Source of the DNA: Prorocentrum cordatum
Taxonomy: Eukaryota; Sar; Dinophyceae; Prorocentrales; Prorocentraceae
Length of the DNA: 20,000 nucleotides
Assembly (NCBI GenBank): GCA_963575745.1
Contig: CAUYUJ010014329.1
Location: forward strand, 281,369 to 301,368
Direction: 5' to 3'
A model generated the notes under the pieces. The model did not search any database, had not been told where the DNA came from, and saw nothing but the letters and a program-made list of their open reading frames with translations. Positions 1-7,172 of the stretch are shown here, piece after piece. Both the position numbers and the translations under genes were made by a program. The first letter of the stretch is position 1, and each line of letters begins with the position of its first letter.

Positions 1-62
1 CCCTTCCTCCTCCTCCTCTCCTCCTCCTCTCCTCTCCTCCTCCTCCTCCTCCTCCTCCTCCC
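1..62. repeat. CCT microsatellite
   Basis: The window opens in a run of CCT and TCC triplets with few interruptions. A pyrimidine-rich stretch follows and ends in C-rich DNA and AG at 91-92. It could therefore double as the polypyrimidine tract of a plus-strand splice acceptor. Confidence 0.9.
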
Positions 63-92
63 CTTCTAACGCTGCCCTCCCCCCCCCCCCAG

Positions 93-265
93 GCTCCGAG
101 GGCCGAGCGGCCGCGGGTGCCTTGATGGCCTTGGCCTCCCTCGACGTCGAGGCGCGGAACGCGCGGGAGCCCTTGCGGGGAGGCGCGGCAGAGGGACGGC
201 AGGCAGCCGCTGGCTTCAACGCGGTCGCGGTGCTCTCTGACCACGGAAACGTCGACCCCTATCCC
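93..265 (+). CDS. possible internal exon, unknown protein
   Basis: I do not recognise the protein. The frame containing ATG at 125 is open from before 93 until past 265, and nearly every codon there ends in G or C. It reads as an Ala/Arg/Glu-rich peptide. Immediately upstream is a C-rich tract ending in AG at 91-92, a good plus-strand splice acceptor. Immediately downstream, family 1 TIR element copy 1 starts at 266. An exon bounded by an acceptor and by an intron-like element is the simplest reading. It would be the only plus-strand coding segment seen, and the high GC content alone could produce such an open frame, so the call is weak. Confidence 0.28.
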
Positions 266-411
266 TTGGGTCGGGCCTGTCCCCCTACAGGGGGATCTTG
301 GGCGAAAACATGACAAGAATCAAAAAATGCTCCAAGCATGCTCAAACACAGTCAGAAAATCGTCCCCAGACTATGTTTTGGACTATTTGTCCATATTCAG
401 GTCCGACTTAA
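266..411 (+). mobile_element. family 1 TIR element, copy 1
   Basis: This is a 146-bp non-autonomous element. The left end reads TTGGGTCGGGCCTGTCCCCC and the right end finishes GTCCGACTTAA. The inner part GTCCCCAGACTATGTTTTG is shared almost exactly with copy 5 at about 9027. The right terminal repeat has lost the CCCCCTGTAG block seen in copies 3, 4 and 6. I see no target duplication. Confidence 0.75.
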
Positions 412-524
412 AGGTAGTGTGTTCCCCCCCTCTCGCCTCCCACTTTCCCTAATGAAGCGCAAGAAACTGGACTTCCGCCGTGGGCTATCAGCTCTACGGT
501 GCCAGAAGAGCTGCAAACTCACTC

Positions 525-672
525 GATGCTTCGTCAAGGGGGATTTGGGGCGAACAGTTGGAAATACTCCAAACATATCTCAAAAAGATTGAAACATAGT
601 CGAAAAATCGTACCCTGGCTATTTTTGACTATTTTTGAACATTCTTCCTGTCGAGAGAGAAGCCCGACTTAA
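525..672 (+). mobile_element. family 1 TIR element, copy 2 (degenerate)
   Basis: The right end GCCCGACTTAA and the A/T-rich inner block (GACTATTTTTGA, then an ACATTC-like motif) match the other family 1 copies. The left end is recognisable only as AAGGGGGATTTGGGGCGAA. This is probably the oldest copy in the window. It lies about 110 bp after copy 1 in the same orientation. Confidence 0.6.
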
Positions 673-1011
673 CCCTATCCCCGACTTTTTGTGGATTTGT
701 TGAACCGGGGATGGAAAGAAGCTCCTTTAGCAAAACGTGGTTCAGTGAAAACGGCCTCGGGCCCAAACCTGGCGGGCGCAAGCCTGGAACATGACGGTCG
801 CGGCGCCCTGTCGAGAACCGAAAACGGACAATTCTCTAATCGACGTGTCAGGGTGGGGGTCCTGTCCACCCCCGATTGAATGGGTCACAACGAGCTTGGT
901 GCCCAACTCGGGAACATGCGACGGGGGGCGTCCATCCTCGATATGGGGTGCGTCTGAAGAGCTACCAGGGGGTGTATCCACGAGTTTCCCTCAGTTCCTG
1001 AGAGGCCTGAT
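673..1011. other. non-coding stretch, nothing recognised
   Basis: Short overlapping open frames occur on both strands. None has a recognisable domain, consistent codon bias or convincing splice sites. Confidence 0.5.
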
Positions 1012-1245
1012 GTTTCGTGGAATACGGCGGGGGTTGGATGCGAAGCATCGCCTGCGACGTTCGCCCCCAGGTTCGCTTATTGTCGGCCTCTAGGGGCCCT
1101 TGCCGAGCCTCGGGGCCGGTCAACAGCAACGACTCAGGACTAAAGACGGGTCCCCGGAATGAATCCAGATCTCGGGGGGGGTCGACCCCATGAACAAAAA
1201 AAACATGACGTCGGGGGTCTGGGTGTCGCGGTTCGGCGGCGAACC
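1012..1245 (+). repeat. dispersed repeat, copy 1
   Basis: This stretch is a diverged direct copy of 4872-5135. Shared blocks in the same order are GCATCGCCTG, GACGTTCGCCCCCAGG, GAGCCTCGGGGC, a CAGGA-TAA-GA block with GGTCCC, and CATGACGTCGGGGG near the end. The copies differ by small insertions and many substitutions. I do not recognise the family and saw no coding capacity. Confidence 0.6.
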
Positions 1246-1895
1246 CAGGGGGGAAGTAAGAAGGGGGGCCTTCTCAGACGGCTCAGAAGGCCTCCGGCCT
1301 TCCGAGAGGTTTCCTAAGCCGTCTCCCAAGACACAGGCGGCTTCCCAAAACGCTTGAAACCCCCGCCGCCTTTTGAGAACGCCTGCTCCCTCTCAATTCC
1401 CCCGCCAGGCTGCCCGCCGAGTGGTAAAACATATGCTTCGTGTTGGTCAGCAGCACTAGCGGTCGCGCGTTCGAACAGCCAGCGCCCCGCACTACGGGCA
1501 CACGAGCACTCACGGAGAAGAGGAGGGCGGCCGCAGAGAAAGGGAGCGGGGCGCGGGGAGACGCCGTCTGGAGGAGCACGCCGGCGGCGTCGGGCACCTG
1601 AGGCCGATGCACCCACAGGCCGTGCGACGCAGGGAAGGGAAGCCTGTCCGTGGAAGATCAAGAGCGGGAGAGTTCTTGCAGTGCTCGGCCTCCGTCTCCG
1701 CCGCCCCCTCCCGAGGCTCCCGTGCGGGCGCTGTCGTCAGCTCCCTCCGGTGCTCTGGCCCTGCGCTGCTCTCCCCGGCTCTCCCGCAGGCCCCGCCGAG
1801 AGCGCTCCCCGGGGGTGCGCCTGGCGCGGCCCGAGCGGTCGCCGGGGCCCCGAGCTATGGCCCGAAAGCCAGACCTCTGACATCGCAGGCAAACA
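1246..1895. other. GC-rich intergenic stretch
   Basis: Long open frames cross this stretch on both strands, but they translate to Arg/Pro/Ser/Gly-rich low-complexity sequence with no domain. A weak tRNA-like A box and B box pair occurs at about 1418-1480. No gene can be supported. Confidence 0.5.
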
Positions 1896-1956
1896 AGGAG
1901 GAGGAGGAGGAGAGGTAGGAGGAGGAGGAGGAGGAGGAGGAGGAGGAGGAGGAGGA
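1896..1956. repeat. GGA microsatellite
   Basis: About twenty GGA triplets with one interruption (GAGAGGTAGG). Long open frames through it encode only poly-Glu, poly-Gly or their complements, and are artefacts. Confidence 0.95.
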
Positions 1957-2279
1957 ACAAAAAAAACCCACGAAAGGAACAGCTCGGCCATTTCCGGACA
2001 CCGCAGGGGCCGTCAGCGGGCCACCGGGACTGAGAAGGCCACGCGCTTTGCGTGCAGACAGCCCCTCAGCGGTAGTCCCGCATTGGCCTCGGCAGAGGCC
2101 CCTCCGAGTGGCCCCCAAGCTGGCCTAAGCTTTTTGTTCGTCGGCGGCGAGGCAGAGCTGGCTGCGCCAGCGGCAGGAGCTAGACGGGGGCAGCGAAAAG
2201 CGAATTGACCAGCATGCACGAGTGGGAGAGGGCAGGCAAGCTTGCCCAGACAGGCCCCCCCCCAATGAGTAGTCGAGTG
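1957..2279. other. non-coding stretch, nothing recognised
   Basis: GC-rich sequence without a convincing exon, repeat or RNA gene. Open frames on both strands overlap and have no domain. Confidence 0.45.
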
Positions 2280-2461
2280 CGATCTGACTACCTACCAGGC
2301 CACCCCAACCCAACCCGAAGACCCGAATTTCGGGTTGGGAGGGGGTATGGGCTTCGTATGAGCTTTTGTCCATGTTCCCCGACCTCCCCCCACTGGACAT
2401 GGAGGGCAAATCGGGGCCTCCGGGATGGGTTGGGGTGGTTTGGTGGGCGGTGACGATCTGG
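2280..2461. mobile_element. 166-bp foldback MITE with 8-bp target duplication
   Basis: The element is 2288-2453. The left arm, CTACCAGGCCACCCCAACCC and following, is matched in inverted orientation by the right arm, GGGTTGGGGTGGTTTGGTGG, with the complementarity continuing inward (CCCGAAGACCC against GGGCCTCCGGG). The flanks are CGATCTGA at 2280-2287 and CGATCTGG at 2454-2461, an 8-bp duplication with one mismatch. It has no coding capacity. The duplication length equals that of family 1 copy 4. Confidence 0.8.
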
Positions 2462-2470
2462 CACCTCAAC

Positions 2471-2703
2471 TTGAGCAGGGACCGACCGTCCCGGCATTCC
2501 TATAGGCCTACCACGAAATGCTCTTAGAACCAAATCTTTTCACAAGGACCAAAACGATGTTCTTAGAACATATTCCCGATGTGTTAAAACAAGACAGCCC
2601 CAGCCAGAAATGCTCTAAAAACATTTCGTGGAAACCTCAAAAGGTCCTTAGAACATTCTTTGGTGGGCCTATAGGTACGCCAGGACGCTTCGCCCCTGCT
2701 TGA
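2471..2703 (+). mobile_element. family 2 TIR element, copy 1
   Basis: A 233-bp non-autonomous element. The left end TTGAGCAGGGACCGACCGTC continues through CCTATAGGCC. The right end is the inverted equivalent, with GGGCCTATAGG followed by CGCCCCTGCTTGA. The imperfect terminal repeats are about 55 bp. The inner block GCCCCAGCCAGAAATG is shared with copy 2. I found no target duplication. Confidence 0.8.
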
Positions 2704-3045
2704 TGAACCGCGGAGCGCCCAAGGGGCACCGACAGAGGCGGCGCCAAGGTGTTTGAGACTTCCCCGGGCTACTCGCGGAGCCTCTTGAGACCAGCGGGGA
2801 CTCCTCGGTGGGGGGCCTGCTCAGGCCAGCCGGCACTGCCCGCTGGGGCTGCCTGTGCGCAGCCCGGAGCTTCCGAGACGAAACCAGGATGAGGATTACA
2901 TTCGGGTGGCGAGAAATCACAAATCTCTGAGAGCCGGCGGCTCTGGAGCATGTCGCGGGCGCCGCGGCCTTCTCGGAGCCTTCCGGAGCGCTCTGGAGTG
3001 AGCTTATCCTCGCCCTATCCCCGCCCGTGCTCTACCGAACTCGAC
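2704..3045. other. non-coding stretch, nothing recognised
   Basis: No repeat family, domain or splice-bounded exon was recognised. Overlapping short open frames occur on the minus strand only. Confidence 0.45.
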
Positions 3046-3170
3046 GAGTGACCTTTGGTGCGCGGTGCATTCGGGGCCGCGGGGGGGCCAAACACGAGCG
3101 CGCAAGACGCTAATACCGCATCGCGTTCGGCGATCGGGGAGCCCCCTTGGGCCCGCACCAAAGGTCACTC
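3046..3170. repeat. 125-bp inverted-repeat element
   Basis: GAGTGACCTTTGGTGCG at 3046-3062 is exactly complementary to CGCACCAAAGGTCACTC at 3154-3170. A perfect 17-bp terminal inverted repeat around about 90 bp of unrelated DNA fits a short MITE. No target duplication is evident and no second copy is in the window. Confidence 0.7.
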
Positions 3171-3316
3171 CGGCGAAAGGTCCCTCTTACGTGTAGTCGA
3201 CGAACAGAACTGATCGGGGTGAAGCTCCGGTCCCCGGGAAGAAGGCCCAATCCTCCAGGGAGCCGCGCCCCAACACGGAGAGTCACGACGACCGCCGGAG
3301 GCCTGGCCTCGCTGCC

Positions 3317-3726
3317 TTGAGCAGGGACCGACCGTCCCGGCATCCCTGTGGGCCTACTACGACATGTTCTGAGAGCCCAGACATTGTTCTGAGAGCAAAC
3401 GCCATGCTCTTAGAACAGAAACCCGACGCGCTAAAACAAGACGGCCCCAGCCAGAAATGTCCTGACCCTGAGATCCGACGCTGCCAAAAAATCCAACATC
3501 GCAACAAATCACGCCTGGAGCCCCGGACCCCATCTTTCTGCGTCATTTGTCGAGCCGGATCGATTTGCGAGGGCCCCAGGGCCCGCAATGGAGCGAACAC
3601 GCCGGTTGTGAAAAAACTTGCCACGCCAGGATCTCGGGGGAGAACATGTCGTGGAAGCCACGAACGGCTCTCAGAACATCGCTTGGTGGGCCTCTGGGCG
3701 AGCCAGGACGCTGCGCCGCTGCTTGA
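3317..3726 (+). mobile_element. family 2 TIR element, copy 2, with nested insertion
   Basis: The ends match copy 1: TTGAGCAGGGACCGACCGTC at the left, and GGTGGGCC with a GCTTGA end at the right. The element is about 180 bp longer than copy 1. The extra DNA lies between a CCAGCCAGAAATGT block and an AACATGTCGTGG block, which in copy 1 are nearly adjacent. The extra segment (about 3463-3641) has its own inverted ends. Confidence 0.78.
3463..3641. mobile_element. nested short inverted-repeat insertion
   Basis: Absent from family 2 copies 1 and 3. Its ends are CCCTGAGATCC on the left and GGATCTCGGGG on the right, complementary apart from one position. It contains AT-richer DNA with no ORF of its own. 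Exact boundaries are uncertain by several bases. Confidence 0.55.
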
Positions 3727-3736
3727 GGGCGAGCCG

Positions 3737-4010
3737 GAGGGGGAGGAGGAGGAGGAGGAGGAGGAGGAGGAGGAGGAGGAGGAGGAGGAGGAGGGAGGAG
3801 GAGGAGGAGGAGGAGGAGGAGGGAGGAGGAGGAGCGGAGGAGGCGGAGGAGGCGGAGGAGGCGGAGGAGGAGGAGGAGGAGGCGGAGGAGGAGGAGGAGG
3901 AGGCGGGAGGAGGGAGAGGAGGGAGGAGGGAGGAGGGAGGAGGAGGAGGGAGGAGGGAGGAGGGAGGAGGGAGGAGGAGAGGAGGAGGAGGAGGAGAGGA
4001 GGAGGCGGAG
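3737..4010. repeat. GGA/GGAGGC satellite tract
   Basis: About 270 bp of GGA triplets with variants: pure GGA, then GGCGGA, then GGGAGGA units. Three long open frames run across it, encoding poly-Glu/poly-Gly or poly-Pro/poly-Ser. They are composition artefacts and not annotated as genes. Confidence 0.95.
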
Positions 4011-4063
4011 GCGGAGGCCGGGCCTCGCTGCCCCGCCCCCGCGGGCGCGAGGGCGGGCGGAGG

Positions 4064-4155
4064 CCGGGCGCCCGGCAACTCTCGTCCCGCGGAGGGCGGG
4101 GGCCCGGGCCCCCTCGGGTCGCGCGCGAGAGCAGAGGCCTCCCAGATTAGGGAGG
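4064..4155 (+). repeat. GC-rich dispersed repeat, copy 1
   Basis: The block from an AACTCTC motif through GGGCCCCCTCG-like sequence to AGAGGCCTCCCAG is matched by 6590-6680. Both copies lie downstream of a family 2 element (ends 3726 and 6564). They may therefore be parts of one larger duplicated unit, with the GGA satellite expanded in this copy only. Confidence 0.5.
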
Positions 4156-4484
4156 CCAACAAGGACGTACGCGCCCAGCTGTGTACATGAACACGGTCCC
4201 TCGAGACGCGAGGCCGGCCGCGTTATACGAACATTTGCGCAATGCGTAGTCTCGAAAGCAGCGTGGATTCATGTACGTGTACGTCCTTTTGTCGCTCCTG
4301 ACAGATTGAGGTCGGGCATGGCCCCCTATATAACAAGCCTCGAACGTATCCCTATCCCTAAGATGGGCGAGCAGAAAGCGAGGACAATCTCAGGGATAGG
4401 CCCTCAGAAACTGAGGGAATCCTTAAGATCGGCATCGAGGTGAGGTGATGTCAGACATCGGGATTTGGATATGTTTCAAACTGG
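4156..4484. other. non-coding stretch with a hairpin
   Basis: No gene was recognised. CCCTCAG-AAA-CTGAGGG forms a perfect 7-bp stem with a 3-base loop at about 4400-4416. A longer imperfect hairpin pairs CTATCCCTAAGAT with ATCTCAGGGATAG just upstream. It could be a degraded foldback element. Confidence 0.45.
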
Positions 4485-4629
4485 TAATTACAAGCGGATT
4501 TCGAGCGAACACTCCACAATACCCGCCCAAATTACTCCTAAAGGCTCAAAAGTGCTCCCGAAACTCGTTCCCGGCCTTTTTTTGACAAGTCTTGAACATT
4601 CCCCCTGTAGGGGGACAGGCCCGACTTAA
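4485..4629 (+). mobile_element. family 1 TIR element, copy 3
   Basis: The right end CCCCCTGTAGGGGGACAGGC followed by CCGACTTAA is complete. The inner CGTTCCCGGCCTTTTTTTGAC block is recognisable. The left end is decayed and visible only as GCGGATTTCGAGCGAAC, so the start is approximate. Confidence 0.65.
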
Positions 4630-4635
4630 TCCTGG

Positions 4636-4845
4636 ATGGGGTCCGAGTAGATGGGGTCGGAGGACCGCGCCGCATCGCCAATGCATCACCGATGTCATCG
4701 ACGATGCATCGAAGGTGCATCGGCGACGTCGGCGATGCGTCAGCGACGTCGGCATGGAGAAAATCGGGCTCCACATCGAGCCGCATCGCCGATGCATCGG
4801 CCATGCGGAGCGATCGTCCGACCACATCTACTCCGATCCCATCTA
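4636..4845. mobile_element. CATCG-rich foldback element, copy 1
   Basis: The left arm GGTCCGAGTAGATGGGGTCG is matched inverted by the right arm with CGACCACATCTACTCCGATC. The complementarity continues inward through CGCATCGCC-ATGCATC. The interior is a set of CATCGATG/CGATGCATCG-like words and short GACGTCGG repeats. The left part recurs at 6680-6780. It abuts family 1 copy 3. No ORF of substance. Confidence 0.7.
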
Positions 4846-4871
4846 TGAGGCAAAGAAAGAACACGGCGCGC

Positions 4872-5135
4872 ATGGAACATTGCGTGGATGAGGCGGGGGG
4901 TGGGTTGCGAGGCATCGCCTGTGACGTTCGCCCCCAGGCCTCCTCCTCAGAGCCCCCCGAGCAACGACAAACATATGGCGCAACGTTTTTCGCGACTGTC
5001 AGCCTCTGGTTGCCCTTTGCGGAGCCTCGGGGCTTCAAAAAACGATTCAGGATTAAGATCCGGTCCCGGGAGTGGGTCGAGACCTCTGCGGGTCGACGTC
5101 ATGGAAGAATCATGACGTCGGGGGCCTGGAGGGAG
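4872..5135 (+). repeat. dispersed repeat, copy 2
   Basis: Diverged direct copy of 1012-1245 (shared blocks listed there). Near its end a short palindrome, GACGTCATG-N7-CATGACGTC, occurs at about 5095-5119. The last codons of the minus-strand sulfotransferase frame run into this repeat. The true coding end of that gene therefore probably lies before it, and this repeat is likely intron or 3' sequence. Confidence 0.6.
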
Positions 5136-5700
5136 TACCCCTGCCACGCCCCCTGTGGGGAAGAACAGCGGAGGCGTATCGCTGCGTTTCTGCGTTTCCC
5201 GCCCGCTCTCTTGACCTTGGCCAGCCGAAGCGCCTTCTCGGGGTCCCAGCCCACCTCGCGCGCTATAACCTCCAAAGACTCCTCGTAGCAGTGCGTCATC
5301 CCGAAGGCGCGCAGGCTCAGCAGGTTCGCCTGAGTCGTGGCCAGCAGGCTGTCGTGGTCCGCCTCCCAGCTGTACTGCCTGGCCGGGTAACCTCCAGCGC
5401 CTTGCTTCGGTGTGTTGCTCACGGCTCGCTCTGGCACCTGAATCGGGAACCACCCGGGGTCCGACCCTGGGCGCCTGTACTCCAGAGTGCACAGGCCACA
5501 GCACCCGCGGTTGCAGGCCACCCTCTTGAACCCCAGGAGGTACAGGGCCTGCCGATTCCGCCCAGCATTGCCCGGCCAGTCGACGAACTCTCTGAGCGCG
5601 TCTTCGACGGGCTGCTTGGTCATGAGCTCCCTCATGCGCGGCTGGTCCAACACGTGGTAGTCCCACTGGTCCTGCCCGTAGGTGTAGTTTTGCTCAGGGC
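5099..5700 (-). CDS. sulfotransferase, C-terminal exon
   Basis: This exon carries the C-terminal half of a PAPS-dependent sulfotransferase. With the intron 5882-5701 removed, the frame enters after a split Arg codon as PEQNYTYGQDQWDYH. It continues through NRQALYLLGF and FGMTHCYEESLEVI, which resemble the C-terminal part of Golgi-type carbohydrate sulfotransferases (Sulfotransfer_2-like). An in-frame TGA lies inside the proposed intron just upstream, which supports the acceptor AG at 5702-5701. The open frame stops at 5099, but the last 20 or so residues lie in or near a dispersed repeat. The coding end is therefore probably earlier, with a possible donor GTCAAGAG at about 5212. Nearly all third positions are G or C. 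Confidence 0.65.
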
Positions 5701-5882
5701 CTCTGGAGGAACATCAAACGGCACAAACACAACATGTCAGAGGTCCGCGCGGACTTATTGGATCGGCGCTGGACCCCCCTGGCGGCGCCTCCGGCGCCGC
5801 CCCTTCCGCACTCCGCGAGCCAGGGAGGGGGTCAAACGCCGATCCAAGAGATCCGCGACGACCTCCGAAAAATTATGTTTAC
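5701..5882 (-). mobile_element. intron made of a family 3 palindromic element (introner-like)
   Basis: A 182-bp segment separates the two sulfotransferase exons. On the minus strand it starts GTAAACAT and ends CTCCAGAG, so it obeys GT-AG, and its removal joins the exons in frame. It is mostly one palindrome with outer GGAGGTC/GACCTC arms and inner GATCGGCG arms around a GGCGCC-rich core. The same element, with the same A-rich flanks (TAAACATAA, GTGTTTGTG), occurs at 7512-7710 and 8121-8320. An intron that coincides end to end with a dispersed element is the definition of an introner. No target duplication is evident here. Confidence 0.75.
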
Positions 5883-6339
5883 GCAACGTTCTCTTCCTGG
5901 GTCCTCGCATCATCGCGAACTCGGATATGAACCTGTCCACAGGGTCCCGTAGGAACGTCACGACGCACCCTGCCGAGGACTGGGTGGCAATATTGTAATC
6001 CATGTGCCAGAACGCGCGGTGAAACATGCCGCTGTCCTTACACATCTTGTTGATGATCGCATCCCCAAACGACGTACTGCCAGTCTTCTGTATTCGCAAG
6101 AACGACACGTCCTCACACAGGCCCCTCTCAGGCAGCTGCACCTGCTGCGCGGGAGGAGCCATGGTCTTTCGCCAGTGTACACCCGCAAATCTGGTCAGCC
6201 GCGTCTGTGCACAGGACGCGGTCGTGTACTCGTGGCAAGTGCATGGCGTCGAGCGGGCATCGCACCAAACGAGGATGCAGGCGCTGTTAGCCAGGCAGCG
6301 CTCCTTACACCTCTCGATGCCTGTGGCTACGGACAACAC
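5883..6339 (-). CDS. sulfotransferase, catalytic N-terminal exon
   Basis: This exon encodes the cofactor-binding part of a PAPS-dependent sulfotransferase, which moves sulfate to a carbohydrate or similar acceptor. Visible motifs are the 5'-phosphosulfate loop FLRIQKTGSTS at about residues 80-90 and the 3'-phosphate segment TFLRDPVDRFISEF at about 128-141. Before them lies a cysteine-rich region (Cys at about 11, 15, 21, 26, 33, 35 and 43, ending GVHWRK) that resembles a PAN/apple-type module; that part is inference. No true ATG start is seen. The exon begins directly after CTCAAAG, a plausible acceptor at the edge of family 2 element copy 3, so more exons should precede it. Its end uses donor GTAAAC at 5882. 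Confidence 0.78.
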
Positions 6340-6341
6340 CT

Positions 6342-6564
6342 TTGAGCAGGGACCGACCGTGTCGGCATTCCTCTAGGCCTACCACGAGATGCTCTTAGCA
6401 CCCCAAGATGTTCAAATAACAGAACACAATGCTCTGATAACATCAGCCCGATGTGTCAAAACCAGACAGTCCCGGACAGAAATCTCGTGCAGACCAAACA
6501 AAAAGTTCTAAGAAGATCCGCTGGTGGGCCTATAGGCAAGCCGGGGCGCCTCGCCACTGCCTGA
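6342..6564 (+). mobile_element. family 2 TIR element, copy 3
   Basis: 223 bp with the family ends TTGAGCAGGGACCGACCGTG and, on the right, GGTGGGCCTATAGG with a CTGA end. It sits exactly between the sulfotransferase exon (first base 6339) and GC-rich DNA beyond 6566. On the minus strand it is bounded by GT at 6565-6564 and AG at 6341-6340, so it could be spliced out as a 226-bp intron. Whether 6566-6650 is an exon is unclear. Confidence 0.75.
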
Positions 6565-6589
6565 CCTCGCGGGAGCGGGGCGGGTGGCA

Positions 6590-6680
6590 GCACGGCGGCT
6601 GGAAGCTCTCCCCGCAGAGGGGGGGGGGGCGGCCCAGGCCCCCTCGAGTCATGAGCAAGAGTAGAGAGGCCTCCCAGCTG
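6590..6680 (+). repeat. GC-rich dispersed repeat, copy 2
   Basis: Matches 4064-4155 from the CTCTCCCCGC block to GAGGCCTCCCAG. The minus-strand frame that would feed the sulfotransferase exon is open only from about 6650 to 6566 and then meets a TGA. Coding here is possible but doubtful because the block is repeated. Confidence 0.5.
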
Positions 6681-6780
6681 GGGTCCGAGCAGATGGGGTC
6701 GGAGGACCGCGCCGCCTCGCCGATGCATCACCGATGCCATCGACGATACAGCGGCGGTGCAGCGGCGATGCAGCGGCAAG
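6680..6780 (+). mobile_element. CATCG-rich foldback element, copy 2 (truncated)
   Basis: Closely matches the left half of 4636-4845: GGTCCGAGCAGATGGGGTCG, then ATGCATCACCGATG and CATCGACGAT. The right inverted arm is missing. It ends where a probable minus-strand exon begins. Confidence 0.65.
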
Positions 6781-6785
6781 ACGCT

Positions 6786-6857
6786 TCGCCCCCGCTCGAC
6801 ACCTGGCCCCTCTCTGAGCAGCTGCACCGGGCCGGCTTGGTGCACTGGACGCTGGGG
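6786..6857 (-). CDS. probable short exon, Cys-rich
   Basis: If the family 1 element 6858-7019 and one copy of its duplication are removed exactly, the frame of the next exon continues as QCTKPARCSCSERGQVSSGG with 20 of 22 codons ending in G or C. The frame soon closes inside the foldback element at 6780, so the exon must end about 6786. The peptide is too short to classify. It may be part of the cysteine-rich N-terminal region of the sulfotransferase gene. Confidence 0.4.
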
Positions 6858-7027
6858 TTAAGTCGGGCGTGTCCCCCTACAGGGGGATTTTCGACGAAAA
6901 ATAAATAATACTACAAAAAAATACGGCGAAAATGTCAAAACATACTCGAAAAATAATCCCTCGACTATTTTTTTACTATTTTTGGATGTTCCCCCTGTAG
7001 AGGGACAGGCCCGACTTAACGCTGGGG
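6850..7027 (+). mobile_element. family 1 TIR element, copy 4, with 8-bp target duplication
   Basis: The element is 6858-7019 (162 bp). Its ends TTAAGTCGGGCGTGTCCCCC and, inverted, CCCCCTGTAGAGGGACAGGC with CCGACTTAA form about 30-bp terminal repeats. It is flanked by CGCTGGGG on both sides (6850-6857 and 7020-7027); identity can be stretched to 10 bp by counting adjoining bases. This is the best-preserved family member. It interrupts what reads as a continuous minus-strand coding sequence. Confidence 0.9.
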
Positions 7028-7165
7028 TCCTCCTGGAACAGGTAGACCTCCATGCGCGCGCCCTGACCTCCCGCCGGGGGCGCCGCGGCCCCAGCCTGAC
7101 GGCACCCCTGCGACGGCTCCCAGTTGAACGCCCCCGTGTCCTGCTGCGTGTCCTCGATGGGGGGG
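7020..7165 (-). CDS. probable exon, unknown domain
   Basis: The minus-strand frame reads DTQQDTGAFNWEPSQGCRQA and later ARMEVYLFQEDPSV, with strong G/C preference in third positions. A possible acceptor is the C-rich CCCCCCATCGAG just upstream (about 7160). The exon stops at the family 1 element, beyond which the frame can resume. I do not recognise the domain. The VYL-F segment loosely resembles the RLYVNA segments of the exons at 8625 and 11715. Confidence 0.45.
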
Positions 7166-7172
7166 CGATGGG

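Noticed and set aside
1354-2208. 284-codon plus-strand open frame
   Set aside because: Low-complexity Arg/Pro/Gly composition crossing a microsatellite, with overlapping open frames on the other strand.
3109-3121. GCTAATACCGCAT, a word seen in bacterial 16S rRNA
   Set aside because: Only 13 bases match, with no rRNA sequence around it; taken as chance inside an inverted-repeat element.
3317-4190. Long open frames encoding poly-Glu, poly-Gly, poly-Pro or poly-Ser
   Set aside because: They are produced by the GGA satellite and adjoining GC-rich DNA; no domain, and open on both strands.
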